DNA of 64,000 bases. Source: Buchnera aphidicola (Aphis fabae) (GTDB taxonomy: Bacteria; Pseudomonadota; Gammaproteobacteria; Enterobacterales; Enterobacteriaceae). The notes beneath the pieces were generated by a model. It saw only the letters and a program-made list of their open reading frames with translations. It was not told the origin of the DNA and searched no databases. Positions 53,479 to 63,917 of the stretch are shown in pieces. The number at the start of each line of letters is the position of its first letter. Position 1 is the first letter of the stretch. Position numbers and translations under genes: made by a program. The stretch spans positions 558,001 to 622,000 of the forward strand of contig NZ_CP042427.1 of the NCBI RefSeq assembly GCF_009069125.1, given 5' to 3'.

Positions 53479-54567
53479 ATGGGTTTTAAATGCGGTATTA
53501 TAGGTCTTCCTAATGTTGGTAAATCTACTTTATTTAATGCCTTAACTAAAGGAAATTCTGCAATTGCAAATTTTCCATTTTGTACTATTAAACCTAATAT
53601 TGGAATAGTTTCAGTTCCTGATATTCGTATTGATGAACTTTCTAAAATTGTTTCTCCTAAAAAAATAGTAAATACATGTATAGAATTTGTAGATATTGCT
53701 GGTTTAGTTAAAGGTGCGTCTAAAGGCGAGGGTTTGGGAAATCAATTTTTAAGCAATATTAGAGACACTCAAGCTATTGCACATGTTGTACGATGTTTTA
53801 AAGACGATAATATTAGTCATATTTATAATGAAATAAAACCTACAAACGATGTAGATATAATTAATTCTGAACTTATATTGTCTGATTTTGATTCTTGTAG
53901 AAAGTCTATATTAAAATTAGAAAAGAACTTGAAATATGATATAAAAGAAACAAAAAACAAATTAATTGTTTTAAATAAATGTATGAATCATTTAAAGCAT
54001 TTTTTAATGCTTAAAACTTTACGATTAAATGAAACAGAAAAAAAAATGATTAGTGATTTTCGATTTTTAACTTTGAAACCAACGATGTATATTGCAAATA
54101 TTAATGAGAATAAAGAATCTTTAGTTTTTTTAAATGAATTAAATGAAATAGCAAAAAAAGATAATTCTCTAGTTGTTCCAATTTATTCAAATTTAGAATT
54201 AGATTTGGTTAACATGAATAAAAAAGAACAAAAATATTTTATGAAAGCTTTTAATATAAGAAATTTAGGATTAAATAAAATTATTAAATACGGTTATAAA
54301 ATTCTTGATTTAATAACATTTTTTACAGTTGGGATCAAAGAAATTCATGCTTGGTCTATACCTAATGGTAGTACGAGTGTTCAAGCAGCTCATAAAATTC
54401 ATAGTGATTTTAGTAAAGGTTTTATTCGAGCTCAAATTATTAAGTATATAGATTTTATTCAATATAAAAGTGAAATTAAAGTTAAAGAAATGGGTAAATG
54501 TAAACTTGAAGGAAAAGATTATAAAATCGAAGATGGTGACATTGTTAACTTTTTGTTTAATATTTAA
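53479..54567 (+). CDS. ychF: Obg-family ATPase YchF
   Basis: Ribosome-associated ATPase (GTPase fold), 362 aa (E. coli 363). The P loop is GLPNVGKSTLFNAL, switch II is VDIAGLVKGASKGEGLGNQFL, and the C-terminal TGS-like domain has TFFTVGIKEIHAWSI and MGKCKLEGKDY. The NxxE-type change that makes this family prefer ATP over GTP lies in the less conserved G4 region and was not checked. A terminator follows at 54619-54647. Confidence 0.97.
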   Translation: MGFKCGIIGLPNVGKSTLFNALTKGNSAIANFPFCTIKPNIGIVSVPDIRIDELSKIVSPKKIVNTCIEFVDIAGLVKGASKGEGLGNQFLSNIRDTQAIAHVVRCFKDDNISHIYNEIKPTNDVDIINSELILSDFDSCRKSILKLEKNLKYDIKETKNKLIVLNKCMNHLKHFLMLKTLRLNETEKKMISDFRFLTLKPTMYIANINENKESLVFLNELNEIAKKDNSLVVPIYSNLELDLVNMNKKEQKYFMKAFNIRNLGLNKIIKYGYKILDLITFFTVGIKEIHAWSIPNGSTSVQAAHKIHSDFSKGFIRAQIIKYIDFIQYKSEIKVKEMGKCKLEGKDYKIEDGDIVNFLFNI

Positions 54568-54618
54568 AAATAATTTAATTATTTAAAAACTATATGATAT
54601 TTGTTAATTTATTTTTTT

Positions 54619-54647
54619 ATTAGAGAGGGAAAATTATCCTCTCTAAT
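54619..54647 (+). terminator. Rho-independent terminator of ychF
   Basis: A 10-bp stem (ATTAGAGAGG / CCTCTCTAAT, 9-nt loop) is followed by a T6 run including the last stem base. It is the best-formed intrinsic terminator in the window and separates ychF from convergent thrC. Confidence 0.85.
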
Positions 54648-54657
54648 TTTTTGGTTT

Positions 54658-55947
54658 TTATTTATTTAATAAGAATTCTTTAAGTTGATTAAAATCTGGG
54701 TTTATATTATGAGATAATAGCGGTAAATCAATTCTACATTTAATTTCATTTGGTAAAGTAATACTGTTTTTTAAAATATTTTCGACAGTATCTTTGAATT
54801 TAGATGGATGCGCTGTTCCTAAAAATAAACCATATTCATCTTCTTTTAATTGATCATTTAATAATCGATATGCAATTGCAGCATGTGGCTCAGAAGTATA
54901 TCCTAATTTAAAAAGTTCTTTGATTGTTTCCTTAGTTATCTTATCTGATACACTTCCAAATCTTAAATCATTTAAATTCCAATTATTTCTACGAAATAAT
55001 TCCTCGATTCTAGGCCAATTATTTGGTTGACTTATATCCATAGCATTAGAAAGCGTAGATATAGTTTTTTTTGGTTTCCATTGTCTATTTTTTAAAAATC
55101 TTGGAACAGTATCATTTGCATTTGTACAAGCTATAAAAGATTTAATTGGTAAACCAATAGATTTCGCTAGTAATCCAGCTGTTAAATTTCCAAAATTTCC
55201 ACATGGAACAGCTATAACTAAATTTTTTTGTTGTTCTTCTGAAATTAATGAAAAAGCTTCAAAATAATAACATATTTGTGCTAATAAACGACTTATATTA
55301 ATAGAGTTAGCAGAATTTAAACCTATTAATTTTTTTAATTTTTTATCATCAAAAGCTTTTTTAACTAAATTTTGACAATCATCAAAACTACCATTAATTG
55401 ATATAGTTGTTATATTCTGCCCTAAAGTACAAAATAATTGTTCTTGTAAGAAACTAATTTTTCCTTTCGGATATAAAATAACTACTCGAATATTTTTCAT
55501 TTTATAAAATGCATGTGCAACTGCAGCTCCAGTATCTCCTGATGTTGCAGTTAAAATAGTAAAATTTTCATTTTCTTTCTTCAAAGAAAAAATCATTTGA
55601 GCCATAAAACGGGCTCCAAAATCTTTAAATGCTAGTGTTGGACCATGAAATAATTCAAAACAACTTATATTTTTATTAATTGAAACTTTTAATGGTTTTT
55701 GAAATGAAAAGGCTTTTTTTACATATTCATATATTTTTTTTTTAGATATTTCATTATCAATAAATTTAGAAAGTATTTCAGTACTTCTTGTAATAAAATC
55801 CATTTTTAATATGTCTGATAATTCAAAAGGTGTAATGATTGGTATTTTTACTGGAAAAAATAATCCTTGTTGTTGTCCTAATCCAAGTTTGATAGCAGTT
55901 TCAAAATTAACTTGTTCGCTATGATTTTTTAAATTATAAAGTTTCAT
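54658..55947 (-). CDS. thrC: Threonine synthase
   Basis: PLP enzyme converting O-phosphohomoserine to threonine; 429 aa (E. coli 428). The PLP lysine is in HGPTLAFKDFGARFM; other conserved parts are TATSGDTGAAVAHAF, VAVPCGNFGNLTAG-type VAVPCGNFGN and GTAHPSKFKD. 3 nt after thrB. Last gene of thrABC; threonine is an essential amino acid for the aphid. Confidence 0.98.
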   Translation of the reverse strand: MKLYNLKNHSEQVNFETAIKLGLGQQQGLFFPVKIPIITPFELSDILKMDFITRSTEILSKFIDNEISKKKIYEYVKKAFSFQKPLKVSINKNISCFELFHGPTLAFKDFGARFMAQMIFSLKKENENFTILTATSGDTGAAVAHAFYKMKNIRVVILYPKGKISFLQEQLFCTLGQNITTISINGSFDDCQNLVKKAFDDKKLKKLIGLNSANSINISRLLAQICYYFEAFSLISEEQQKNLVIAVPCGNFGNLTAGLLAKSIGLPIKSFIACTNANDTVPRFLKNRQWKPKKTISTLSNAMDISQPNNWPRIEELFRRNNWNLNDLRFGSVSDKITKETIKELFKLGYTSEPHAAIAYRLLNDQLKEDEYGLFLGTAHPSKFKDTVENILKNSITLPNEIKCRIDLPLLSHNINPDFNQLKEFLLNK

Positions 55948-55950
55948 TTT

Positions 55951-56880
55951 TTATCCTATTTTTCGAACACCTTTTGTATCTATATAACAAATATGAACAA
56001 ATCCTGTTTTATTTTTCAAATAGTTGTTTTTCAGCCATAAAGATATTTTTTTAGCAATTTTAATGTTTTCTGAAACAGCAAAAATAGTTGGTCCTGAACC
56101 AGATATACCACAACTTATAGCACCTAATTTTTTAATTTCTTCTTTGTTTTTAAAAAAATTAGGAAGTAATTTACTACGATATGGTTCTGCGATCAATTCT
56201 TTCATACATCTTGCTGCTAAATTAGATTGTTGAGTATATGATGCATGAATAAAACTAGCTAAATAACGGCTATTTTTAACACAAATATCTTTTGTATATT
56301 TTTTAGGTAAAATTTTTCTTGCTGATGCAGTAGATAATTTTACTCCTGGCCAAGCAACTATCCAAAACCAAGTTGTAAAATTAGGTATATTTTGACTAAT
56401 TATATGAGAGTCTTCTAAGATTAATTGAAGCCCTCCAAGATAAGATGGAGCAACATTATCGTAATGAATACTTCCGGAGATTTCTCCCTCTACTTCTCCC
56501 ATAAGTAATAGCAATTCTTTTGAATTTAATGGATTATTAAAAATTTCATTAATTGCAACTAAAGTGGCAACTATAGAACAAGCACTAGAACCTAGTCCTG
56601 ATCCACTAGGTAAATTTTTTTCTAGAATTATAGAAACTGGGATATTTTTTTGTATTATTTTGCAAAATTTAGACCAACATTTCCAGACAATATTTTGTTC
56701 TGTATTTGTAGGCAACTGATTAGAAAATATTCCTTTATTAATCAATTGAAAATTTTTTGATAATTTTATTGTTATACAATCACCTAATAATTCACCATTT
56801 ATGGGTTTAATGGCTGCACCTAAAATATCAAATCCAACTCCAACGTTACCAATAGAAGCTGGTGCATAAATTTTAATCAT
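55951..56880 (-). CDS. thrB: Homoserine kinase
   Basis: GHMP kinase making O-phosphohomoserine; 309 aa (E. coli 310) from the ATG at 56880 (MIKIYAPAS, matching MVKVYAPAS), which has GGAG about 8 nt upstream. An in-frame start at 56895 would overlap that site. The ATP motif is [30 protein letters not shown] and [13 protein letters not shown] are intact. 21 nt after thrA. Confidence 0.97.
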   Translation of the reverse strand: MIKIYAPASIGNVGVGFDILGAAIKPINGELLGDCITIKLSKNFQLINKGIFSNQLPTNTEQNIVWKCWSKFCKIIQKNIPVSIILEKNLPSGSGLGSSACSIVATLVAINEIFNNPLNSKELLLLMGEVEGEISGSIHYDNVAPSYLGGLQLILEDSHIISQNIPNFTTWFWIVAWPGVKLSTASARKILPKKYTKDICVKNSRYLASFIHASYTQQSNLAARCMKELIAEPYRSKLLPNFFKNKEEIKKLGAISCGISGSGPTIFAVSENIKIAKKISLWLKNNYLKNKTGFVHICYIDTKGVRKIG

Positions 56881-56901
56881 TACTGTACTCCACACTGACG
56901 T

Positions 56902-59349
56902 TTATAATATTGTACGTAGTAGGTCGGCAAATACTCCAGAGGCAGTAACATTGTTACCAGCACCATATCCTCTTAATACAAGAGGAATCGGTTGATAATA
57001 ATTTGTATAAAATGTCAGTGCATTTTCACCATTTTTAACTTTGTATAATGGATTATTACTATTTATTTCTTCAATCTTTACTGAACATTTTCCTCCTTTT
57101 TCTATTGTTCCAACAAAACGTAATACTTTTCCTAAATTTCGTGCTTTTTTAACTCTTTCTATAAAAGGAACATCCATCTCTTTTAATTTATATAAGAATT
57201 CCTTAATACTTTTACATTTTTTAAAATACTCGGGTAATATTGGTTCAATGTTAATATCTTCTAATTCTATTTTATATCCTACTTCACGTGCTAAAATCAA
57301 TAATTTTCTAGCTACATCTATTCCTGATAAATCGTCACATGGATTTGGTTCTGTAAAACCTAAATCTTTAGCTTGTTTAGTGGCATCTGACAATAAAATA
57401 TTTTCTTCTAATTTGCCAAATATAAAAGATAGCGAACCAGATAATATTCCTTTGAAACAAATTAAATTATCACCTGTATTAAATAGATTTTGTAATGTTT
57501 GTATAACAGGTAATCCTGCGCCAACATTAGTCTCATATAAAAATTTTTTATTTTCTTTTAATGCAGTAGTTCTTATTTCATTATAATATTTTAATGGACT
57601 AGTATTAGCTTTTTTATTTGATGTAATGACATGGAATCCTTTTAAAAAATAGTTCACATATTGTTTAGATAAAATTTCATCAGAAGTACAATCAATTAGA
57701 ACTGAATTTAAAAAAGAATTATCTTTTAATAATTTATTTAGTATTTCAAGATTAAATCTTTCTTTTGACTCTTGGAAAGCTTTTTCCCAATTTTTTAAAT
57801 CAATTAAATCATTTAAAAATAATATTTTTTTAGAATTTGCGATAATACGAATTTTTATTTCTATATTTTTGCTCGCTAAAAAATTTTTTTGTTGTAATAT
57901 TTGTTTGATTAATGATTTTCCTACTCCACCTATTCCAATTAAAAAAACATTTATAATTTTTTTATTATAAAATAATGCATTATGAATAATTTGCATGCTT
58001 TGTAAAATATTCTCTTTTTTAATTACTAACGATATAGAATATTTTGAAGATCCTTGTGAAATTGCAAGAATATTAATTTTAGATTTTCCTAAAGAAGAAA
58101 AAATTTTTGAAGCAATATCGTATTTTTGAGAAATATTAAAACCAATTACAGATAATATGGATAAATTTTTAATTATATTAATATTGTTTAAAATTTTTTC
58201 TTGTAATTCTAATGGAAATAATTGATTTAATAAAATGAGTATTTTTTGTGTTTCTTTTTCTAAAACACAAAAACTAAAATTATTTTTTGATGATGATTTA
58301 GTAATTAATATAATGTTAATATTTTCTTGTTCAAGTAGATTGAATATCTGTGTAATTGTATTATTTTTTTGTTTTATTAAATCACCAGATATTGTAAACA
58401 TTGCGATATCATCTATATTAGTTACACCTTTTAGAATATCTTTACTATGATTGCTTTTTTTACAAATTAATGTACCTTTAGATTCAATGTTAGAAGTATT
58501 TTTAATAATACATGGTATATTAAATTTTTTAAGTGGCTCGATAGTTCGTGGATGTATTACTTTAGCTCCAAAATAAGATAATTCCATTGCTTCTTCATAT
58601 GATATTGAATTTAATAAAAAAGTATTAGATATTTTTTTTGGATCCGAAGTAAAAACACCATCAACATCTGTCCAAATTTCACATAATTGTGCATTTAAAC
58701 AGCAAGCTAATATTGCCGCAGAATAGTCTGATCCATTACGCCCTAATAATGCTAGTTCGCCTTTTTTATTTCCTGAAATAAAACCTGGCATTAAAATAAT
58801 ATTATTTTCATTTATATTAATTTTACTAATACGTTTTTTAGATTCATTAATATCAACTGAAGAATTTAAAAAACTTCCTGTAGATATAATATTTTCAATA
58901 GGATTTATGATAGTAACTTGATGGTATCTAGATTTTAATATATTTTTCATAATCCAAATTGAAAGTATTTCTCCACGAGACATTATAATGGCTTGTATAT
59001 TGTCAGGGTATTTTTTAAATGATGTAAAATTATTTATTATTTTTTTTAATTCATTAAATTCAATTTCAATTATTTTTTTTGTTTCTTCATATAAAAAGTA
59101 AGATTTTATTTGTTTGATATTTTGTATTATTTCAATAAATATTTTTTCTGCAAGTTCAATTTGTTCTAACATTTCATTAATATTAATGTTTTTTTCAACA
59201 ATATTAACTAGATAGTTAGTTATTTTAGCTGGCGCAGAAAGAACTATTGCAACTTGTTCATAATTTTTATTTTTTTCTATGATATCAGCCGCACATAAAA
59301 ATTTTTCTGCATTGGCTAATGAAGTTCCACCAAATTTTAATAGTTTCAT
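56902..59349 (-). CDS. thrA: Bifunctional aspartokinase I / homoserine dehydrogenase I
   Basis: 815 aa (E. coli 820). Aspartokinase domain about 1-295 ([43 protein letters not shown]), ACT regulatory domains about 310-460, homoserine dehydrogenase about 465-815 ([49 protein letters not shown]). It starts the lysine, threonine and methionine branch and feeds DapB and ThrB/ThrC. AAGGA lies about 8 nt before the ATG. I see no threonine/isoleucine-rich leader peptide just upstream, so the E. coli thrL attenuator appears lost. Whether threonine still inhibits it cannot be told from what I checked. Confidence 0.98.
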   Translation of the reverse strand: MKLLKFGGTSLANAEKFLCAADIIEKNKNYEQVAIVLSAPAKITNYLVNIVEKNININEMLEQIELAEKIFIEIIQNIKQIKSYFLYEETKKIIEIEFNELKKIINNFTSFKKYPDNIQAIIMSRGEILSIWIMKNILKSRYHQVTIINPIENIISTGSFLNSSVDINESKKRISKININENNIILMPGFISGNKKGELALLGRNGSDYSAAILACCLNAQLCEIWTDVDGVFTSDPKKISNTFLLNSISYEEAMELSYFGAKVIHPRTIEPLKKFNIPCIIKNTSNIESKGTLICKKSNHSKDILKGVTNIDDIAMFTISGDLIKQKNNTITQIFNLLEQENINIILITKSSSKNNFSFCVLEKETQKILILLNQLFPLELQEKILNNINIIKNLSILSVIGFNISQKYDIASKIFSSLGKSKINILAISQGSSKYSISLVIKKENILQSMQIIHNALFYNKKIINVFLIGIGGVGKSLIKQILQQKNFLASKNIEIKIRIIANSKKILFLNDLIDLKNWEKAFQESKERFNLEILNKLLKDNSFLNSVLIDCTSDEILSKQYVNYFLKGFHVITSNKKANTSPLKYYNEIRTTALKENKKFLYETNVGAGLPVIQTLQNLFNTGDNLICFKGILSGSLSFIFGKLEENILLSDATKQAKDLGFTEPNPCDDLSGIDVARKLLILAREVGYKIELEDINIEPILPEYFKKCKSIKEFLYKLKEMDVPFIERVKKARNLGKVLRFVGTIEKGGKCSVKIEEINSNNPLYKVKNGENALTFYTNYYQPIPLVLRGYGAGNNVTASGVFADLLRTIL

Positions 59350-59448
59350 ATTTCATGAATCCTTAAATTTATTTCATAAAAAACTTGTATTGTTTATAAT
59401 TTATTTTTATTAGAAATATATTTCTCCTGCATTATATGTAAGTTTATT

Positions 59449-59486
59449 TATAGTAAACTAGAATAGTATAGTAAACTAGAATAGTA
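59449..59486. repeat. Two tandem copies of an 18-bp unit
   Basis: The unit TATAGTAAACTAGAATAG occurs twice head to tail (59449-59466, 59467-59484), plus two further matching bases. It lies 100-137 nt upstream of thrA on the thrA leader side. Either a slippage duplication or a repeated protein-binding site. Confidence 0.85.
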
Positions 59487-59763
59487 ATTCTATTATGATA
59501 AGATTATAAATAGATATTAATATTTGATGTAACATCTTGAGAGTTAAAATTAATAAGTATTTAAAGTAATTTAATTATTTTATTAGGTAGTTTTTTAATA
59601 AGAGTCAGATTTTTAATTGAAAATATATTTAAATTTATTGTTATTAGTATAACTTATATGCTATTAATTTTATCATAAATTTAGTTTGTTTTTTTTAAAT
59701 AATATTAAAAAAATAATTTATTAATAACATTTTATATTTATAAAATAATTTTAAATAATAAGA

Positions 59764-59829
59764 TTATTTATGCAGGTATTTGTGTAAATATATTAAAAAA
59801 TATATATATTTAAGATATAGCATAAATAA
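59764..59829. other. Large AT-rich stem-loop in the thrA-hpt spacer
   Basis: Perfect 10-bp arms TTATTTATGC (59764-59773) and GCATAAATAA (59820-59829) enclose 46 nt that can themselves pair (AAATATAT with ATATATTT). The outer arms contain a GC pair in an otherwise AT block. Purpose unknown. Confidence 0.5.
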
Positions 59830-60057
59830 AAATAATAGAATAATTACATAAAGTATTTAATTAATATTTGTAAATATAATAATTTTTATAACATAATGAT
59901 TATTATTATTGCAATAGTTTAAAAAATAAATATTTCAATTTTTAATTGAGTATTGAAATTTTATCTATTATTAATGTTTTTTATTTTTAATCAATATCAA
60001 TTAGATTGTTTTTAGTATAATAAAATTATAATTTAAATTAAAAAATCAATTAATATT

Positions 60058-60591
60058 ATGAAACATATTATTAAAGTTATTTTTTCTGAAAAAGAATTAG
60101 GTATTCGTGTTGGTGAATTAGGGCGAGAAATTACTAAAAAATATAGAAATAGCAAAAATAAAATGATATTAATTGCTCTATTACGTGGTTCATTTGTATT
60201 TATAGCAGATTTATGTCGTAGTATTACAATTGAACATGAAGTGGATTTTATGACTACTTCTAGTTATGGTCGTGGAATTATATCTAGTGGAGATGTAAAA
60301 ATTATAAAAGATTTAGATGAAGATATCTATAATAAAAATGTTTTAATTGTTGAAGATATTATTGATTCTGGAAAAACTTTAAGCAAAGTATTAGGTATTT
60401 TAAAGCTTAGAAATCCAAAATCTTTATCAATTTGCACACTTTTAGATAAACCTGAATGTCGTGAAGTTAATATTAATATTGATTTTGTAGGTTTTTCTAT
60501 ACCTGATGAATTTATAGTGGGTTATGGAATAGATTATGCTCAATGTTATCGTTATTTACCTTACATAGGAAAAGTAGTTTTTAAAAAATAA
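60058..60591 (+). CDS. hpt: Hypoxanthine phosphoribosyltransferase
   Basis: Purine salvage enzyme using PRPP (made by Prs in this window); 177 aa (E. coli 178). PRPP loop: [17 protein letters not shown]-terminal [15 protein letters not shown] and substrate-side [14 protein letters not shown] are intact. Convergent with panC with 12 nt between stops. Confidence 0.96.
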   Translation: MKHIIKVIFSEKELGIRVGELGREITKKYRNSKNKMILIALLRGSFVFIADLCRSITIEHEVDFMTTSSYGRGIISSGDVKIIKDLDEDIYNKNVLIVEDIIDSGKTLSKVLGILKLRNPKSLSICTLLDKPECREVNINIDFVGFSIPDEFIVGYGIDYAQCYRYLPYIGKVVFKK

Positions 60592-60603
60592 AAATATTTA
60601 TTT

Positions 60604-61461
60604 TTAATTTGGTAATTTAAATTTTTTATTATCAATTAAACGAGTAGTTCCTAACCAAACAGATGCAAGAATAATGTTTTGTTTGTTTGTTTTAGAAAAA
60701 ACATCTAGTGTTTTAGAATTATATACATTAAATATATCAACTAGAAATCCTTTTTTTATTAGAGATATTTTTGCAAGATTTATAGTTTCATATAATTTTC
60801 TCCCATTATTTTTTAAAATAATATTTATTGTCGATCTTATAATTTTATATAAAAATGGAGCTTTTTTTAATTCTAACGCATTTAAATATCTATTTCTTGA
60901 ACTAAAAGCTAATCCATTTTTTAGTCGAATTATAGGTAAACTAATAATTTTTATTGGATAGTTTAATTCTTTAACAAAAGTTTTTACTACTAATAATTGT
61001 TGATAATCTTTTTCTCCAAAAAATGAAAAATTAGGTTGTATTAGATTAAATAATTTTCCAATTATTGTTGTTACTCCTATGAAATGTCCAGGTCGTGATT
61101 TTCCTTCAATGATTTTAGATAATTTAGGTACTTGGATATAGGTATGCATTTTTATACCATTAGGATAAATTTCAGATATTTTAGGGGCAAATAAAATATC
61201 TATTTTTTCATTTTTTAAAATTAAGCAATCTTCTAAAAAAGTTTGAGGATATTTTTTTAAATCTAATGTATTATCAAATTGCATAGGATTAATAAAAATA
61301 CTTACAATAACAATATCTGCATATTTTTTGGCTAGTAAAATTAATTTTATATGACCTTCATGTAAATTACCCATAGTAGGAACTAGTGCTAATGTTTTTT
61401 GTTGTTTTTTAAAAAATTGAATTTTTTTATATAAAGTATCTATTTTTTTTATTATGTACAT
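60604..61461 (-). CDS. panC: Pantothenate synthetase
   Basis: Condenses pantoate and beta-alanine with ATP; 285 aa (E. coli 283). The HIGH-like site is in VPTMGNLHEGHIKL, the pantoate region is in FGEKDYQQLLVV, and the KMSKS-like loop is AFSSRNRYL. 33 nt after panB. panD, which supplies beta-alanine and lies close by in E. coli, is not next to it. Confidence 0.97.
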   Translation of the reverse strand: MYIIKKIDTLYKKIQFFKKQQKTLALVPTMGNLHEGHIKLILLAKKYADIVIVSIFINPMQFDNTLDLKKYPQTFLEDCLILKNEKIDILFAPKISEIYPNGIKMHTYIQVPKLSKIIEGKSRPGHFIGVTTIIGKLFNLIQPNFSFFGEKDYQQLLVVKTFVKELNYPIKIISLPIIRLKNGLAFSSRNRYLNALELKKAPFLYKIIRSTINIILKNNGRKLYETINLAKISLIKKGFLVDIFNVYNSKTLDVFSKTNKQNIILASVWLGTTRLIDNKKFKLPN

Positions 61462-61494
61462 AATGGTTTTATTTTATAGGATATTTGAAATTTT

Positions 61495-62286
61495 TTAAAA
61501 ACTATTTTTTTCGTTAGGAAAAATACCTTTTTTCACTTCATAAATATATGCTTTAATTGCATTTTGAATACTTCCATTTTGAGAAAGAAAATTTTTTGTA
61601 AATTTTAGTTTTTTACCCTCAGTAATTCCTAATAGATCTTGCATTACTAGTATTTGTCCATCGGTGTAATTTCCAGCTCCTATTCCAATTACTGGGATAG
61701 ACAATCTTTCAGTTATTATTTTTGATAATTTTGCAGGAACGCATTCTAATACTAGCATTTTAATTCCTGCATCTTCAAGTAATAAAGCTTCTTCTATTAT
61801 TTTACTTGCGTCTTTTTCAGTTTTTCCCTGAACCTTATATCCACTTAAATAGTTTATATGTTGTGGAGTAAGTCCTATATGTCCGCATACTAATATTGAA
61901 TGATTCGATAATTCCTTAATAATATGAATTAAGTTTTTTCCACCTTCTATTTTAATCATATTAGCACCGGATTGAATAATTTTAGAAGTATTTTTTAATG
62001 CTTGATTTATTTGGTAATAAGACATAAATGGCAAATCAGATATTAAAAAAACATTTGGAGCACCTTTTCTTACTGCTTTTGTATGATATTCAATATTTTG
62101 AACTGTAACAGGTATTGTTGAGTTATGACCTTGAATTGTCATACCAAGAGAATCTCCAACAAGTATAATTGGGATTCCTTGGTTTGCAAATAACTTGGCA
62201 AAACTAAAATCATAAGCTGTAATTGCAGCGAATTTATTTTTTTCATTTTTCCAATTCTGTAATGTAGAAATATTAATAGATTTCAT
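61495..62286 (-). CDS. panB: 3-methyl-2-oxobutanoate hydroxymethyltransferase
   Basis: First committed step to pantothenate, making ketopantoate with methylene-THF; 263 aa (E. coli 264). Motifs: [40 protein letters not shown] and [16 protein letters not shown] hairpin terminator for dksA lies just upstream, so panBC probably has its own promoter. Confidence 0.97.
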   Translation of the reverse strand: MKSINISTLQNWKNEKNKFAAITAYDFSFAKLFANQGIPIILVGDSLGMTIQGHNSTIPVTVQNIEYHTKAVRKGAPNVFLISDLPFMSYYQINQALKNTSKIIQSGANMIKIEGGKNLIHIIKELSNHSILVCGHIGLTPQHINYLSGYKVQGKTEKDASKIIEEALLLEDAGIKMLVLECVPAKLSKIITERLSIPVIGIGAGNYTDGQILVMQDLLGITEGKKLKFTKNFLSQNGSIQNAIKAYIYEVKKGIFPNEKNSF

Positions 62287-62334
62287 CTTTAATCCGATTT
62301 TTAATAAGTTAATTTGAATATAAATTAATTAAAA

Positions 62335-62372
62335 GGATACTCGAGATAATTTAATGTATCAATCGAATATCC
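62335..62372 (-). terminator. Terminator of dksA
   Basis: On the minus strand GGATATTCGA and TCGAGTATCC form a 10-bp stem with one U-G wobble and an 18-nt loop, followed by TTTTAATTAATTT. It begins 12 nt after the dksA stop, between dksA and panB. Confidence 0.68.
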
Positions 62373-62384
62373 TAATCTATATGA

Positions 62385-62840
62385 CTAACCAGCCATTTGT
62401 TTTTCTCTAATTTCTGCTAATGTTTTACAGTCAATACATAAACTTGCAGTTGGTCTGGCTTCTAAACGACGTATTCCAATTTCAATTCCACAAGAATTAC
62501 AATAACCAAAATCATTATTTTTTATTTTTTTTAAAGTTAGTTCAATTTTTTTTATTAATTTTCGACTTCTATCTCGGTTCCTTAGTTCTAAACTAAATTC
62601 TTCTTCTTGTGCTGCTCGATCAATGGGATCTGGAAAATTAGTCGATTTATCTTGTATATAGAGTAGAGTATGATTGATTTCAAATTTTAATTGATGTTTC
62701 CATGTTTCAAGAATTTTTTTAAAATGTAACATTTGACTTTCATTCATATATTGTTCGTCTATTTGTTTTTGATAAGGTCTTAATCCAGCTATAGAAAGAA
62801 CATTTAAAGAAGATTTTTTTTTTTGTTTTTCTTTTTCCAT
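62385..62840 (-). CDS. dksA: RNA polymerase-binding transcription factor DksA
   Basis: 151 aa, the same as E. coli. The coiled-coil tip with its two aspartates is [12 protein letters not shown]; the zinc finger has CNSCG and CIDCK; the C-terminal [11 protein letters not shown] is identical to E. coli. In E. coli DksA potentiates ppGpp control of rRNA promoters; a partner ppGpp synthetase cannot be judged from this window. One of the few transcription regulators retained. Confidence 0.98.
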   Translation of the reverse strand: MEKEKQKKKSSLNVLSIAGLRPYQKQIDEQYMNESQMLHFKKILETWKHQLKFEINHTLLYIQDKSTNFPDPIDRAAQEEEFSLELRNRDRSRKLIKKIELTLKKIKNNDFGYCNSCGIEIGIRRLEARPTASLCIDCKTLAEIREKQMAG

Positions 62841-63119
62841 AGTGTTTTCCTAGTAAAAAATTTTAATGTATAAATTTTAAAAAAATATTCTTCTTTAGAA
62901 GAATAAGTATATATTATAAATAATCTATAAATATTTTTATATGTAATATATTTTATTTTTTTACAAATAATTTTTATATTGAGTACAATATTTTTAGAAA
63001 ATTATTAAAAACTAATTTTAACACAAACTTTAATTAAATATGTTTTTATACAGTTATAGGTTTACTTAAATTAATATTTATTTTAACTATTAATTTATTA
63101 ATAAGGAAAATTTTAAATA

Positions 63120-63917
63120 ATGGAAAAAAAAATAAAAAAATTTGCTTTAGGAGTAGAATATAATGGAGAATATTATCATGGTTGGCAATGTCAAAAAAAA
63201 CATCCTTCCGTTCAAGAAGAAGTAGAACAATGTTTGTCTAAAATTGCAAATCATAAAGTCGATGTTATTTGTGCTGGTCGAACTGATTCTGGTGTTCATA
63301 GTATAGGGCAAGTAATTCATTTTCAAACTACTTCTATTCGAAGTACATATGCTTGGACAGTAGGTGTAAATACTTATTTATCTAAAAATATTTCAATTAC
63401 ATGGGTTAAGGAAGTTCCTGAGTATTTTAATGCGCGTTATAGTGCTATCAGACGTACTTATCGTTATATAATATATAATTCTGTTTGTCGTTCTAGTATT
63501 TTATATAAAAAATCAAATCATGTTTACAAAAAGTTAAATGTTTTAAAAATGAATTCTGAAGCACAACATTTATTAGGAGAACATGATTTTTCTTCTTTTC
63601 AAGCCTTAGGTTGTCAATCTTATTCAGCTCGAAGAAAAATAACAAAAATAAATGTTTATCGCATAAATAATTTAGTTATGATTGATATTACAGCAAATTC
63701 TTTTTTATATCATATGGTTCGAAATATAGTTGGTTCTTTAATTCAAATTAATTCTATTAACCAAGAAAATATTATGAAAAATTTATTAAAAAAAAAAAAT
63801 AGAAATTATGCAGGTCCTACTGCTCCTGCAAAAGGTTTATATTTATTATATGTTCAATATCCTAAATGTTTTAACTTACCAGTATTTGAAGATATTTTTT
63901 TTAAAATAAAAGAATGA
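63120..63917 (+). CDS. truA: tRNA pseudouridine(38-40) synthase
   Basis: Modifies U38-U40 in tRNA anticodon arms; 265 aa (E. coli 270). The catalytic Asp lies in [11 protein letters not shown] near residue 60; [20 protein letters not shown] and [14 protein letters not shown] are intact. A run of 12 A at 63788-63799 is read in frame as Lys codons near the C-terminus. The ATG follows AAGGAAAA. Preceded by a 279-bp spacer in which I see no gene. Confidence 0.97.
   Translation: MEKKIKKFALGVEYNGEYYHGWQCQKKHPSVQEEVEQCLSKIANHKVDVICAGRTDSGVHSIGQVIHFQTTSIRSTYAWTVGVNTYLSKNISITWVKEVPEYFNARYSAIRRTYRYIIYNSVCRSSILYKKSNHVYKKLNVLKMNSEAQHLLGEHDFSSFQALGCQSYSARRKITKINVYRINNLVMIDITANSFLYHMVRNIVGSLIQINSINQENIMKNLLKKKNRNYAGPTAPAKGLYLLYVQYPKCFNLPVFEDIFFKIKE

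Larger units (their letters stand above)
59350..60057. other. 708-bp gene-free spacer, thrA to hpt
   Basis: The longest spacer in the window. No open frame with protein-like composition, no tRNA or rRNA signature and no recognisable gene remnant were found on either strand. It contains the 18-bp tandem repeat at 59449-59486 and the stem-loop at 59764-59829. It must hold the promoters of divergent thrA and hpt, but the base composition prevents picking them. Confidence 0.7.

Noticed and set aside
57041..57586. A 181-codon open frame on the plus strand inside thrA
   Set aside because: It is antisense to the well-conserved homoserine dehydrogenase domain, has no ribosome site and no recognisable family; it is a shadow of thrA codon bias.
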